From Colius striatus (lineage: Eukaryota; Chordata; Aves; Coliiformes; Coliidae): DNA of 64,000 nucleotides. Below the pieces are notes generated by a model. That model ran no database searches. It had not been told where the DNA came from and was given only the letters and a program-made list of their open reading frames with translations. The stretch spans positions 2,959,853-3,023,852 of the forward strand of contig NC_084768.1 in the NCBI RefSeq assembly GCF_028858725.1. The letters are read 5' to 3'. The position numbers and the translations under genes are program-made. Below are positions 45,894-57,289 of this stretch, one piece after another (the first letter of the stretch is position 1; every line of letters begins with the position of its first letter).

Positions 45894-47973
45894 TGGCTCA
45901 GCCCCAGCAGTGGGTCTGGCTCAGAGCTGGGAGAGTTGAGAGCAACTTCTTACAGGAGCCATCTTTACAGCCCCTTTCCCCTTACCAGAAAAGGCTGTCA
46001 TGTCAAATCATGACAGTTGCACATAACTCTTTACTGCAGATGGAGGTGTAAGTTGCAGACAACGCTTTGCTGCAGATGGAGGTGTAAGTTGCAGACAACT
46101 CTTTGCTGCAGATGGAGGTGTAAGTTGTAGACAACTCTTTACTGCAGATGGAGGTGTAAGTTGTAGACAACTCTTTGCTGCAGATGGAGGTGTAAGTTGC
46201 AGACAACTCTTTGCTGCAGATGGAGGGGTAAGTTGCAGATAATTCTTCGTTGCAGGTGCTTCTGTAAGAGCCAGGGAAATCAATATCTTTTAGCTTTTGT
46301 GTTTGGGATTAAAAAGGTGATGAGCAAGTGTCTTGTGTACTCTGATTTGGACAAAAGGCCATAGAAAAATAGACCACAGGCACGCTGTGTGGAGCTTCAG
46401 TTGCTGCAAGGGCTGGAATTCCTCCCTCGAGGTGCTGAGCACTCTTGGGTCTCACAGAAACCCGACCAAGTCAGGCCACTCAGCGTCTTGCCAGATGAGG
46501 CCCTGTATTTACATAAGAAGAACTACCCACTGTGCTGCAGATTTGCTGCTGGTGCGAGTGGGATTGCGTTCACTTCAGCCCATCACAAATTTAGCCACTA
46601 GAGTCAAAATAAAAGGAGCCAAAATACATAAATCCAGCAGACGAAGTTTATGGGGGAGCTAAACCAAACATTCGACATCAAGATTTAGTGCAGCCAAATT
46701 GTTCTAACGAGATGGGGTCCCTTACATCACTCCATGTCCTCGGGGCACAGGCTGCATTGGAGTGGGCTGCTAGACTCAGGTATCAATAAAAGTTTTATGT
46801 GTGAAACGGGTGGAAAATACGAGATGTTAGATAGTACAGTACAAGTCCATAAAGCTGATACCTAAACCCTGCTATCATGGCTTTGCCAGCCCCCTGCTAA
46901 CTTCCATGCAAATCCCACCGATGGATCTCTAGTTGGGTTTGTCTTAATTGAAAGTCTTCAAGGCGGATTGAAACGTTGTTGGAATAAAAACCTGTTTAAG
47001 ATGCCAAATCCCTAACAAAATCCCTGTGTGGACTTAGGAGTGCATGGATTGTGAAGGCAAATGTTCAGGCCTTCTTATTGACCTGTCAAACCACAAGTTC
47101 TGGAATCTATTTTCCTCCTGCAGAAATTGTGACATTCTCCTTCCTCTGGTGACTGAGGTATTTTGCTGCTTTACATGCCTGGCAACAAAGATGATATTGT
47201 TTAGGAAGGTGGTGAAATCTCCCTTGGTCGTGCTGATGGCTGCCATGGCCCTTCCCAGCAGGACCACTTGGTACAAGTGGGCTACCTGCAGATGGTGTGA
47301 AGTCATGAATTAAGACAGTAAAGTGTGATACCAGGTCAGTTTTCCAAACCAGTGCCTGAATAAGTTTCTCTCCGATTCAGATATTTTGAGGATTGGGTTA
47401 ATCGGTTCCTTTCAGAAGCTGCAAACAAACTCTGCAAGAGGAATCGTGGCCCCTTTGAAGTTTCACCTGAAACCACCTGAGATAGTTTGCAAAAGTACAA
47501 CCTGCTCGTGCCTGAGCTGAGCTGTAAATCCAGCACCATCTTTTCAAGACTCACTTCAGGAGGTAATGAGGAAGTCAGAGACAAAACAATTGCAACTCTT
47601 TCCTCCCAGAGGATGGTGAGGAAGCTCAGCATCTGAAGTGTAAATAGCCAGCCTGAGTGACTGGCAGCATCACTGTTAACACGCTTCTCCCTTTGACTGT
47701 CCTGCTCTGTGCCACGTCTGGTCCTTAAATTCATGCTTTGAAAGTGCCCAGCACAACGGATACCAAATGTAATGGAACGCTGGGGTGCCAGCACACAGCT
47801 ATAAAAATAAAGTAGCAACACCACCAGAAATAATGCCTAAGAGGCATGCCAGTATTTGCATGTGTTATTAAGTAGTTGCTGCTGTTTGTGTCCCATTCTA
47901 TCACCCCAGCAGGGTAGCATGACACGTTTGGGGGGTTTGTAGTTCAAGGATAGAAAGAATAGAGTCCTTCTGC

Positions 47974-47987
47974 TATATATATATATA
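47974..47987. repeat. TA microsatellite
   Basis: Seven TA dinucleotides in a row. A similar short run lies at about 26128-26141 in PGM1 intron 3. Confidence 0.85.
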
Positions 47988-50425
47988 AAATTCCAGTGTA
48001 ATACACATATGAAAGGGAAAGAATTGTGGTCTATTTCAAGGCTTTTCCTTTTATCTTTTCCATAGTCTCCTGCCAGTTTTCAAAGTACTCCCAGATCACA
48101 GACTGAACTAGATTATCTGAACAAGATTGTACTGCACCTCCTGATGCTCCCTCCATCATTCCCCGGGGCTACAACCTGACCCCACCACTGCTCTCTCCCT
48201 CCCTGTGGCTAGCCAGGCCTTGGCTTTCCTCTTAAGGCCAAGAGAAAAACTTGAGCCTGAGGAGGAGACAGAGCTGTTGCAAAACCCGACACAAATGCAC
48301 CTACTCTTTAGTCTAAGCTGTTGCCTTCAAACCAAAGAGAGGTCCCTGGCAGGGGATGTGCATCCCACTGGCTGCCCACGGATGGACAGAGCTTGAGCTT
48401 CTCGCTGCCTGCAGCTGAGCTGCGTGGCGCAGGCAGGGAGGCACGTCAGGAAGCATCCTGACACGGACCAGCGCCGGATTGAACTCTTAATTAAAACAAC
48501 CCTTCAAGTGCAATCCATTGCCTCCCTGTTTGTGGTGCCTTTTCTTACTCCTGCTGAAAAGACAAATACTGAGACCAGCCTTAATTGCTTCATAGAGTTC
48601 TGTCACAGTCGTCAGGTTCATCAGCCGTTTGCTCATGCGATTGGGAACAAAAGGGAAAGCTTTTGCTACCTAATCATACAAAGTACAGTTTTCCACATGC
48701 CTGTTGGTCAAAACCTGTATTTATCTTAAACTGTCTGCGACACATTTCTACAATACTCTAACTTGCTGGAAATCAGTTGCCTAGGAGGACATGTGTCTGT
48801 CCTGTACAGGACTGTTCTCTGTACGGTGGCTGCCTTGTTTTTGTAGAGAAGTCAGAAAATTGGTGTCATTCCAGTTGGATTTGAAATGGCCAAAGGATGT
48901 GTGATTTGGCCTCAAATGGTTGAATGAAAAAAAAAAACACCTGGTACAGAATAAGAGGGGTGTTAGTGAAAGATGGGAAGGGAAACAAGGATCCTTTTCT
49001 ACCGTGACACGACACTCCAGAACACACGGCGTCAGTAAGTATAACGCTTCTCTTTCATCTTGCCGTACTTCTGACACTATTCTCTGACAATATTTTGCTT
49101 ATCATCCTCTTGTGAGGTTTATTGTACTTACAAATCATTCCCAGACAGTCAGCTTCTTTGCTATCTTTTCATTTAAAAAGAAACAAAAAGCCCCTCAGCC
49201 CAAAAGAATGAAGAAGGTTGGTGTGTGATCCGTTCTCCCTGCGGGAGCTAATTCCACCAAGATATTGACTACAAGCCTTTCCTTGTTTTAAAGTATGTAG
49301 ACACGCATCAAGCGGTTGATTCTTCCCCCCAGAGTCACCTTCTGCAGCTTTATCTCTGCATTGCATCTCTGAAGCATCCAGGAGACCGTGGAGGAGGAAC
49401 TCTCTCTAATTTGTCCTCCCAAGCCCTCCCTTATCCTTACCTCGGGTACTTTTTGCCATGGGATCGTTAGGAATGCTCCGTGTTACCTGTGTGATGGTGT
49501 TCAGGGCCGTGCCCGCCCTAGTTCCTTTGTTTAATGCATGTTTATTTCTCCCACCGTGGTGTGACAGACTGCAGCATGTGAGGAGGAGAGGCAGGGAGAG
49601 TTATTCGTATTGATTTCAGAGCGCTGCAGATTGGGAGCAGATGTACCGTGTATTCCCCAACCGTATGTTTTAGCTTTCGTTGCTGTGCTGTGCTGAACAG
49701 TCTGCAAGCCAAGGAAGTGATTTATTTTTGCTAATTGCATGTGCTTTGGTAGACTTGCAGCTAAAAATAAGCGGTTTGTTTTTTAATTAGCAATGATTTC
49801 TCCTTTCACACTGCATGTATCCAGCACTTGGGAGCTCACTGAAGACTTGGGCAATCTGCGTTTAGCTTCCCCATCTGCCATTGACTTCTTTTGTACCTTT
49901 AGGCTCTGAGTTGTCCCTGTGCATAGCTCAGGGGCACCCAGACCTCACAGGCATCTTCCTTCATTATGCCACAAACACAGAGATTAAGGAAACTCTTTTG
50001 TGTTGCAGCTGAACAAGTCCAAGAGCAGGTTGCTGCCAATAGCAGAGGTTCAACTGCTCCCACCCCACCCCTGAAGAAGGGTCCTCCTCTCCTTCTCTGG
50101 CTCCAGTAGCCCAGCAGCTGTGGGGTAGCTGACCCAGCTGCCTGATCTGCAGGAGCATTGCTCTTCTTTTCCCTCATCAGAGGGTTACTTTTCCATGGGA
50201 CCAGCTGGCTGAATGGACTTGCCTGGATGAACATACAGGAAACAAAAGAGATTTTTTGGATTGTGGGCAGCTTGCTGTTAGATCAGCTCAGGAGTTACTT
50301 GAAATGTCACCTTGGAGGGTCAGGGCAGGCAAGTCCAGGCTGGTGCTGCAGAAATCCTATCCCAGCTGTACTGCCTGACCTTCTCACTGGCACTAGCTTT
50401 AGTATTGCTGTATCTAGATGATAAG

Positions 50426-50900
50426 TGTCAGGACCCTGGGGGCACTCATAGCTCTTAACAACTGACCAGCTTCATCTGGGGCCTCAAACCCCATGCCACT
50501 GTTCCCTGGGGCTCTATTTAAGCTCAGCCTGTCCCTGCCTGAGCTATGTTAAAGGATTAGTTGTCTGTAACTCCGGCATTCATGTGCCTGGCTATGCTGG
50601 TCTGGACCCTGATGAGTGGACTGACTTTCCCTGCTTGACCTGAGACTTGTCTTATCACTGTGGACCTGCCTGGCAATGACTGTGCTACATCTCACTGACC
50701 ATTGCTGGGATGGACCCTGCAGAATAGATCTTGACCTGTAGTTGATTTCTCAGCATGATCTCAGACCTGCCTCACCACCATGAACCTGCCTGATGATCTA
50801 GACTCTTTGTTGGACCTGGACCCTGGAGAAGCAAGTGGTGTGCGCCCTTCCTAACTTTGTCTTGAGTCAGCTCTGGCTGGTATGGAGGGGCTTGGTCTTG
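50426..50900 (+). mobile_element. Possible old LTR-like element
   Basis: The block begins TGTCAGGACCCTGGGGG and has a TATA-like CTCTATTTAAGCTCAGCCTG at about 50512-50531. It then has a run of related phrases (GACCTGCCTG, GGACCTGGACCCTGG, TGGACCCTGCAG) spaced irregularly over 300 bases. This is the look of the R-U5 part of some avian LTRs. No matching end or target duplication was found, so boundaries and identity are uncertain. Confidence 0.3.
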
Positions 50901-52507
50901 TGGTGAGTTTAAGCTGGCCTAAGCTCATAGTGCTGCTCAAGGGCAGCTCCTGTGTGGCTGTGCTCCTCGGACAAGGAGCAACTTTGTGTAATGGTGCAGA
51001 AATCAAACTCTACCTTGCTGCAAACATAGGCACCCAGGTCCCAGCAGCAGACAGTCTGTTCCACGTATCACACCCAGATCTGGCAGTATCAAGCTTGGCT
51101 TGCCGCTTCCATTTAATCCATGTTTGTACATTGGTAACTTTCCCCTAGGAGGTGCATAATCTCTTGTCTTTGTCTTCCTTGGCCTGAGAAGGAATTTGTG
51201 CATGTTTGTAAATGTGAGGAGATGTGGTTCCAGACCTCAACCTCCTTCCCTAACATGCAGCCAGATGCTTATCTGGGTTTGTCCCTCCTCTTGAAGCTCT
51301 CTTAGCATCTGACAGAACTACGAGATTCATATGGCAGAAAGCAAGCCTAAGAGGGGAGGGAACTGATCTAGCAGGAAGCGAGGAGGAAATTCCTTTAATC
51401 TTGTCCTTGTTTCCACTCTGCTTACCAACTTTGTATTAAACAGTTGCTGACTCTTGAAATCCTAAACCTAACGTAAGCATCCCAGGGAAGCGATCGCTCT
51501 CCTGAACGGACAGTAGTTATCACTCCTGTTGCTTCAACCAGCTTTGGCAGTGTCCTTCAACTCCAGCAGGACTGTGCCATCTGCTATTGAATCTGCCTGA
51601 CCACAGTTACAGCTCTCAGAAAATGGATGGTGAATTGGACTTGGTGTTGGCAGGGAAGGAACTGACACTGTGCTGCCCATAAAGCTCAGCCTCCTGTCAC
51701 TGTCATGGTAAGGAGGTCAAAGCTGTGTAGTGAGCGTGTGTGTGGGGATGGTCCCCAGGCTGGGGCGAGATGTGCTGGAGAATTAGGGGAGTGTGATCTC
51801 AGGTACCAACCATAGCTGACTCCTTCTCAGGTAGGGTGACTTTTTGAATAAAAACTAAATTAGGATATATCTCTATATTAAAACATTGATTTCACTAAGG
51901 CAGAGGGTTGAAACACAGTTGTTAATGCAAACTGGACCTGTGAGCACCTGGCTGAGAGGAAATGCAGCAGAGCTCCAATAAATCCAAAATGTGAGAGGAA
52001 AATGGGAAGCTCTTGACTATCAACCCATGTATGAAGAACAGTTGAGAAGTGACTTTTCCATTCTGCTGGTTCTCAGTTTCTTTGCTTTGTTTCAATGGAA
52101 ATGCTCTAAAATGTAGAACCCTGCACCCACAGAGCTCGGTGAGATAAACTTTAAATCATGATCAGCTGCCCTCCCCGTAGCCACAGCTGCACGTGGGCAG
52201 AGAGTGATGCCCTTCCCAGGACAGAAGGCAGCTGGGATCAGCTGTGTGGGCTCAGATGAGCCCTGATTGCTCCCAGCCCACATTGCTAAGGAGCCCTGGG
52301 ATGCTTGGGTGTGCAGGCAGGAACGGGCTGACCCGTGCTTGCAGCTGTGGCGATTTCACCACCTCTCTGTTCATATGGCTGCCTTTACTGGGGAGTTTGC
52401 TGACAAGGGATCCCAGCTGTCATACGTTGCAGAGAAGAGACCTGGGAAGATGAGGAATGGAGGTGGCAAGTTAGGAGAGGGTTATTTATGGAGATGCCGC
52501 AAAGCTG

Positions 52508-52583
52508 TGGAGCTGAGGGTCAGTGGTGGGCTTCGACTCCACAAGCTCCAAGGGCTTTTCCAACCGTGATGACTCTGTGATAG
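52508..52583 (+). mobile_element. CR1 LINE, short 3' end
   Basis: GGCTTCGACTCCACAAGCTC, then GGGCTTTTCCAACCGTGATG and ACTCTGTGATAG form a degraded CR1 terminus about 150 bases before the ROR1 CpG island. Confidence 0.75.
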
Positions 52584-52821
52584 AAACGGGCTCAGCCTGG
52601 AAAGGTGGTTTTGTGCCCAAGCGCAGTGACCTCACAGATCACATTTAGGGTATTGAGTGGCAGTCCCAGAGAAACGGGGAGGGCGAGGGGTGGAAGCCTT
52701 CAAAATCCCCCTGCTCTGGAACAGAAGGCACGGGAAGGGCAGGTCGGGAGGGCAGCTCGGCCACGGGCGCTGCGGGGCTCGCAGGTGAGAGGCCGCGGGC
52801 CGCCGGCGGGGCCGGGCGAAG

Positions 52822-52932
52822 ATGGCGGCCGCCGCGCAGGGCCGAGGCGAGGCCGGCAGGGGGCGCTGGGCGGCCGGGCTGCGGCGGGGCCGCGGCGGGG
52901 GCCGGGCCGGGAGCGGAGCTCGCGCCAAGTGA
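52822..52932 (+). promoter_or_regulatory. ROR1 upstream ORF 1 (36 codons)
   Basis: The ATG within the YY1-type motif has A at -3 and G at +4, a strong context. It opens a frame rich in Ala, Gly and Arg that stops at TGA 52930-52932. If transcription starts upstream of 52822, this uORF would reduce translation of ROR1. Inference only. Confidence 0.4.
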
Positions 52933-53096
52933 CAAGTGAGGGGCCGAGGGCGGCGGAGGCGGCGGCCGCCCGCCCGGACAGCGCGGAGCGGAGCGGCCCC
53001 GAGGGCGCGGCGTGCGGCGGGTCGGCGGCGCGGCACCAGACGCGGCCCCGCGGCGGTGCGCGGGCCGGGCCCCGGGACGCCGGCGCTGCGCGGTGG

Positions 53097-53108
53097 ATGT
53101 GGGAGTAG
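53097..53108 (+). promoter_or_regulatory. ROR1 upstream ORF 2 (minimal)
   Basis: ATG TGG GAG TAG, a three-codon uORF ending 19 bases before the ROR1 start codon. Its ATG has G at -3 and T at +4, a moderate context. Confidence 0.45.
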
Positions 53109-53127
53109 CGGCGGCGCCGGCTCAGGA

Positions 53128-53227
53128 ATGCAGCAGCCGGGCGGCGGGGACGGGAGCCTCTTGCTGCTCCCGCTGCTCCTGCTGCTGCGCGCGGGCAGCC
53201 GAGCGGAGCTGGCGGACGCCACGCAAG
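53128..53227 (+). CDS. ROR1: ROR1 first coding exon (signal peptide)
   Basis: Receptor tyrosine kinase-like orphan receptor 1, a Wnt5a-binding single-pass membrane receptor with Ig, Frizzled and Kringle domains and a weakly active kinase domain (family knowledge). The exon encodes 33 codons plus one base. It begins MQQPGGGD, has a core of Leu and Pro (SLLLLPLLLLLRAGS), and ends in Gln-G before the donor GTAAGG. Human ROR1 exon 1 also encodes only a signal peptide and ends at a Gln with a phase-1 junction to Glu. Identity rests on this structure, the CpG island, and the order EFCAB7-PGM1-ROR1. Residue similarity in a signal peptide is weak evidence by itself. The remaining exons lie beyond the window. 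Confidence 0.8.
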
Positions 53228-54688
53228 GTAAGGGGTTGCGCGGGGCCGCCACGCGGCTTTGGGACGGCGGCGATCCCGGGCGTGTGGGGTGTGAGTCTGG
53301 CCGGGGACCGGGACCGAGCCTCCGCAAGCCGGTGGTGCCGCCCGCGCGGGGTGCGGGACGGCGGGGTCGGCCCCGAGGCGCGGGGCGGGCGGTCGCGGGG
53401 CCGAAGCGGGGCGCGGGGCGCCGTCCGGCCGAGGGGCTCTGCCGGAGAGCCCGGCGGCTCCAGCGCCCTCCCCTTCCCCCCCTCCGCCGCCCCCCGTCCC
53501 GTTAACGAACTCCGAGTTTTATACTCGATCTGTGTTTAATTGCTTCGTAAAAAAACCCTTCCAAGTTCGGCCGAGTTATTAGCCGAGTGTAACCATTTCC
53601 AGGCAACCCCTCTTTTGAGACGTGATTGATGGTTCCCGAGGTGCTATCGGCGATGGCTTGTCCTTCAGCTCCAGCCGGGGGGTGTTTTGCCGTCTCATCG
53701 CCCTTGTAGTCTTCCAAGAAGTTGTGGGGTTTTTTTGTTCAGGCAACAACCTCTGTAGAAAGCCTCTTTGATCCCGCTTTAACGGCTAACGCTTATTCTG
53801 CGACTCTTCGGGTTTATTAGAGTTTTGATTTCAGCCTTTCGCAAGTGATTTACGTTTAAAGTGGAGAGTAGCACAGGCGTAAAGGGACCTAGATGGAACC
53901 GGGAAAGAAGGGCTGATTTCGGAGGCCAAGTCAATAAAAAGTGAGCGGTGCTTTTGCGCGGCTGCATGGGACTTTCAGTAAGAGGTGGATATTCATCAAC
54001 TCGTTCTCCTTGACGGTATTTTATGATGGGTGCTTAAATCACAAGCCACTTCTGGAAAGTCCTGATTAATAATATGGCCATATTTAGTGCTTAAAGAAGG
54101 GGAAGAAAGTGAGTGCTAAAGAGACAAAGCTGATGAGTTTAAATACTGAGCAATTCAGAACTGAAAAGGCTGTGATTATAAAACCCCCGAGCCAAATAGC
54201 AGCTACTGTAGGGTAAACTGCCTTTTTTAAAAGCCAGTCGGAGCTAACAAATACAATGCTCCGTGCCTGAATTTCTCTCATCCTTTCAGTGTGTCCCTGC
54301 CCCCCCCAGACAGTCCCCAGTGATGCCATTACCTGGGATTCTGTGTTAGGCAGTGGATCTGTCGGAATGACTTCCAGACATCACTCTGTTGGACACAGGA
54401 GTCTCCTGGTGCAGACTCAATGGCTGGATGATATTCTAGTTTAGGGTAGGAATTCTCCCTGACATCTCAATGGGAAAGTGTTCAAATGTTGTTTTCTAGC
54501 ATCTCCAGGGAATGCTGTGTGTGTGCTTAACAAATAGCTGCATTTTTGAAAGGGGTTGGGGCTCATTTTTTTCCCCTGTTTTTCATGTATTTTCAAAACT
54601 TTTGGGTTATAATAGAAAATATTTTGACTTTCTAAAAGGCTGGAAGGAAAACAAACATCACAAACGTAAAGCAACTGATCACATTGTG

Positions 54689-54832
54689 TGTGTGAAACTG
54701 ACCACTGTTTTTATTTACTACGAGTTCTGCTGGGAAGTAGCTTTCAATGTTATCAATTCACCTTTCTGTGTGAAGCTGACCATTGTTTTATTCACTATGA
54801 GTTCTGCTTTCATTGTATCAGTTCACCTTTAT
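54689..54832. repeat. Diverged two-copy tandem duplication
   Basis: Copy one (54689-54766) and copy two (54767-54832) share TGTGTGAAACTGACCA or TGTGTGAAGCTGACCA, TTTATT then ACTA, GAGTTCTGCT and ATCAATTCACCTTT or ATCAGTTCACCTTT. Copy two has lost about twelve bases in the middle. Confidence 0.75.
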
Positions 54833-57289
54833 GCGTGACTACTGATATAGTCACTAAGCACAATTACTTTCCACAGTGAAATAGTTGCTGTGTTTTAAGT
54901 AATATCTTTGGCAAAAGCTTACACTATTCACTCAGGAGCAGGCTGTTTTGTTTTAATAGACAAGCATCTGTCACGTATGTTACAACCACACAGGATGTTT
55001 TCCCCCCAAACTTGGTAAAGATCTAGGTTTTGTCCAAGAGTAAGGAAACTTGAACATCCAACACTAAAGAAAACAAACAGCCAACCAACAAATCTATTAT
55101 AAAGTGTTTTTACAAATCTCTTTAAGATAACTGTAGCGTGTGGGTGAATAGATTTTGCTGCACCACAAAGCCAGCCAACCATCCAGAACCCTTCAGTCCC
55201 TACCCTTTTACCCTCCCATTTTAAACAAGGATAGACTATGGACCGCTAAATGAGTAAAAGAGTCTTTTTCCAGGCGTGTCAAATAAAGGTTGCAATCAAA
55301 GTCCATCTCTGGTTGTAGCCTAACTCCCAGAAAAGATGGGCTGGGAGTGCAAGATCCAACAGCCTAACACAACAAAAATATTGGAGGGTAGTTTTGGCTT
55401 GTAGCTCCCTGAGGCCCAGAAGGATCAGAGCCTCATTGTGCTGCACTCGGTCCAAACATCTGTGAAGACATGACTCCCACTCCAGAGACTTCCCAGTTTG
55501 ACACTCTGATCCAGTAAATGCACGCAGCTGTGCACAAACGGCCTTGTGTTAGTAGGATTGGTGCAGCTCAGTAGGACAAGTGGATCTGCTTGGACCTGCG
55601 TGGTATTGTCACGTCTCTTTTGGTGGGATTATTACCAGGTCATCCATTTAGTTGAGATTCTGTGATTGTCGAGTGACCAAAACTATTTGTGTTACTTCCA
55701 AAAGCTCTTTTCTTGCCTTCTCCTCTTCGCTTTTTCCCCTGTCTCCTGCTGCTTCCTTTTTTTGTCAATGACCTTTCCTTGTAAAGAGCAAAACAAAACA
55801 AAAAGTGCATTTTCCTTTCTACATTCATTGCTATCTTTAATGCCTGCCCTTCCCAAGGGTGCTCACAGGCGGGCTCAAGCGTTCTGAATAAAACCACAAA
55901 GCTAATGTCAGTATAAGTCACAGCAACCCTCCAGCTAGGATATCTTTTCATTCTCTGCAGTATCTGACTCTGAATATTACCAGTTCAGCTTTATTATTAT
56001 TCTTCAGTATCGTGTAACTTCGTGAGGAGTCACAGTGGAAGGAGCCTGAATAGTGTAAAAGCATTTTAAAAGCATATGGTAAAGGCACAAATCTCTAGAT
56101 TATGTTTCAGATTATAGGTGGTACTGTTGATTTCCTTGAAAGCTGCCTCTTGTGAGATAAAGTTCCACAGCTCTTGATTAGTCCCTGTAACACCCCAGTG
56201 GTTAATTGTTTCGTCCATAGGTCAACAGGCTGATGTTTCAGCCAGTACCCACTTATGAGTTTACAAACAAACAAAATGCTTTTGTTGCCTTAAGCCTCTA
56301 AGAGGATGAGAGTAGAAGTTGCTGTGACTTACCATGACCGTAGTCTCACATTTCTTGACTAAAGTTGCTTGAAGTCTCTGCAAATTATCCTCAGGACATC
56401 ACTTCTTTGTTTCTCTAATTACCATCTGCTGAAAGTGCTGGAAGAGGAACTTTTAAGTTAAAGTGTGGCAAATCTGCAGAGGGGAGCCTTTAGAACTTGT
56501 GTATGGATTTTTAAAGACAAATACCTAAATGTAGGCAAAGGCTTGGAAAAAAAAATAGGTTTCCCTGTGGTGTGACACTAGATACTTCTCTTTGGAAACA
56601 CATGTAGAAATGCAGCAGTCTTCTGGGACTCCAAAGAGCACCTCAGTTGAAAACTCTTTTAAGGAGTCTCTAAGTAAATGCAGCTGCTTCCCCCATAGCG
56701 ATTGTCTTGCAAGCCAGAAGTATCTAGAAAGCTATCTAATACAAAATACAAGCTGTAAACCTTTTCTTCCCCAAGCCCTGGAAAAAAACCTTAGTCATGC
56801 TCAGTTTTTGCTCACACAATTGTGTGTGCTTTTGAAACGTTGTACCTCGAGAGCTGGTTTTTAGTGATGTGGTAGGCTGTGAGGTGCAGCTGTTTCCAGC
56901 TGCAAAGTCATGCGTGTTTTTTCTGCTGTTTTAGTGGGATGTTCTCATCCTGCTGTAAGCTGCTCAGGTGATGTGTGTTGGTATTTCACAGGTAAAATTG
57001 CTCCCTTGAACCAAAAGGCAGCTTGTATCAGGGCTGGCCTTAGGAAAGCTGGGAAGTCTCACATCCAGCCTTGTGTAGGCAGAGACGTGACAGTGATAAG
57101 GCAGCTTGTGCTTTGACAGCAACTCATATGTATTGAAACACTTACATGAATCTCATATAGAGTTATTTTATTGTTAAGATGCTACAGTTGATCCAAACCT
57201 CTGCTTTTAAAAATTAGCACACTGGAACTGTTTTCTCTTGCACTTGAAAACAGAGGGAAGGTTTATGTGAAATCTGCCTCAGGTTACGC

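Larger units (their letters stand above)
44724..46015 (-). mobile_element. Solo LTR of an endogenous retrovirus, with 5-bp target duplication
   Basis: The element runs from TGTCGTGG to CATGACA, so it has the TG...CA ends and a short inverted repeat of an LTR. The five bases GTTGC flank it on both sides (44719-44723 and 46016-46020). On the minus strand AATAAA lies at 44954-44949, about 225 bases before the 3' end. A CCAAT box lies near 45896, about 120 bases in from the 5' end. These place it in minus orientation. A 5-bp duplication fits class III (ERVL-type) elements. It is 1292 bases long with no internal retroviral genes, so it is a solo LTR left by recombination. It resembles songbird LTRs with repeated GGGTCCCTC boxes. 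Confidence 0.88.
44592..46268. repeat. 36-bp minisatellite, ten units, split by an LTR
   Basis: Units of 36 bases start at 44592, 44628, 44664 and 44700, and resume at 46033, 46069, 46105, 46141, 46177 and 46213, with a decayed partial unit after 46248. A unit begins GCTGCAGATGGAGGTGTAAG and ends with TTGCAGACAACTCTTT. The fourth unit is cut after 24 bases by the LTR, and its last 12 bases appear directly after the LTR and its target duplication. Most units differ by zero to three bases. Confidence 0.95.
46269..52507. other. PGM1-ROR1 intergenic DNA, second part
   Basis: No exon is recognised. It contains a TA microsatellite (47974-47987), AT-rich stretches with homeobox-type TAATTA or TAATTG cores (48480-48740 and 49620-49900), and a block with LTR-like character from about 50426, listed separately. 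Confidence 0.5.
52730..53127 (+). promoter_or_regulatory. ROR1: ROR1 promoter and 5' UTR, CpG-island type
   Basis: An abrupt CG-rich island runs from about 52730 to 53510 across the first ROR1 exon. A YY1-type motif AAGATGGCGGC lies at 52819-52829; such motifs typically sit just downstream of the start site of TATA-less promoters, which suggests initiation near 52800. Two upstream ATGs follow (52822 and 53097). No TATA box is visible. Confidence 0.7.

Noticed and set aside
52632-53327. 231-codon antisense frame over the ROR1 island
   Set aside because: Stop codons are rare in such CG-rich DNA; the product is low-complexity Pro/Arg/Ala.
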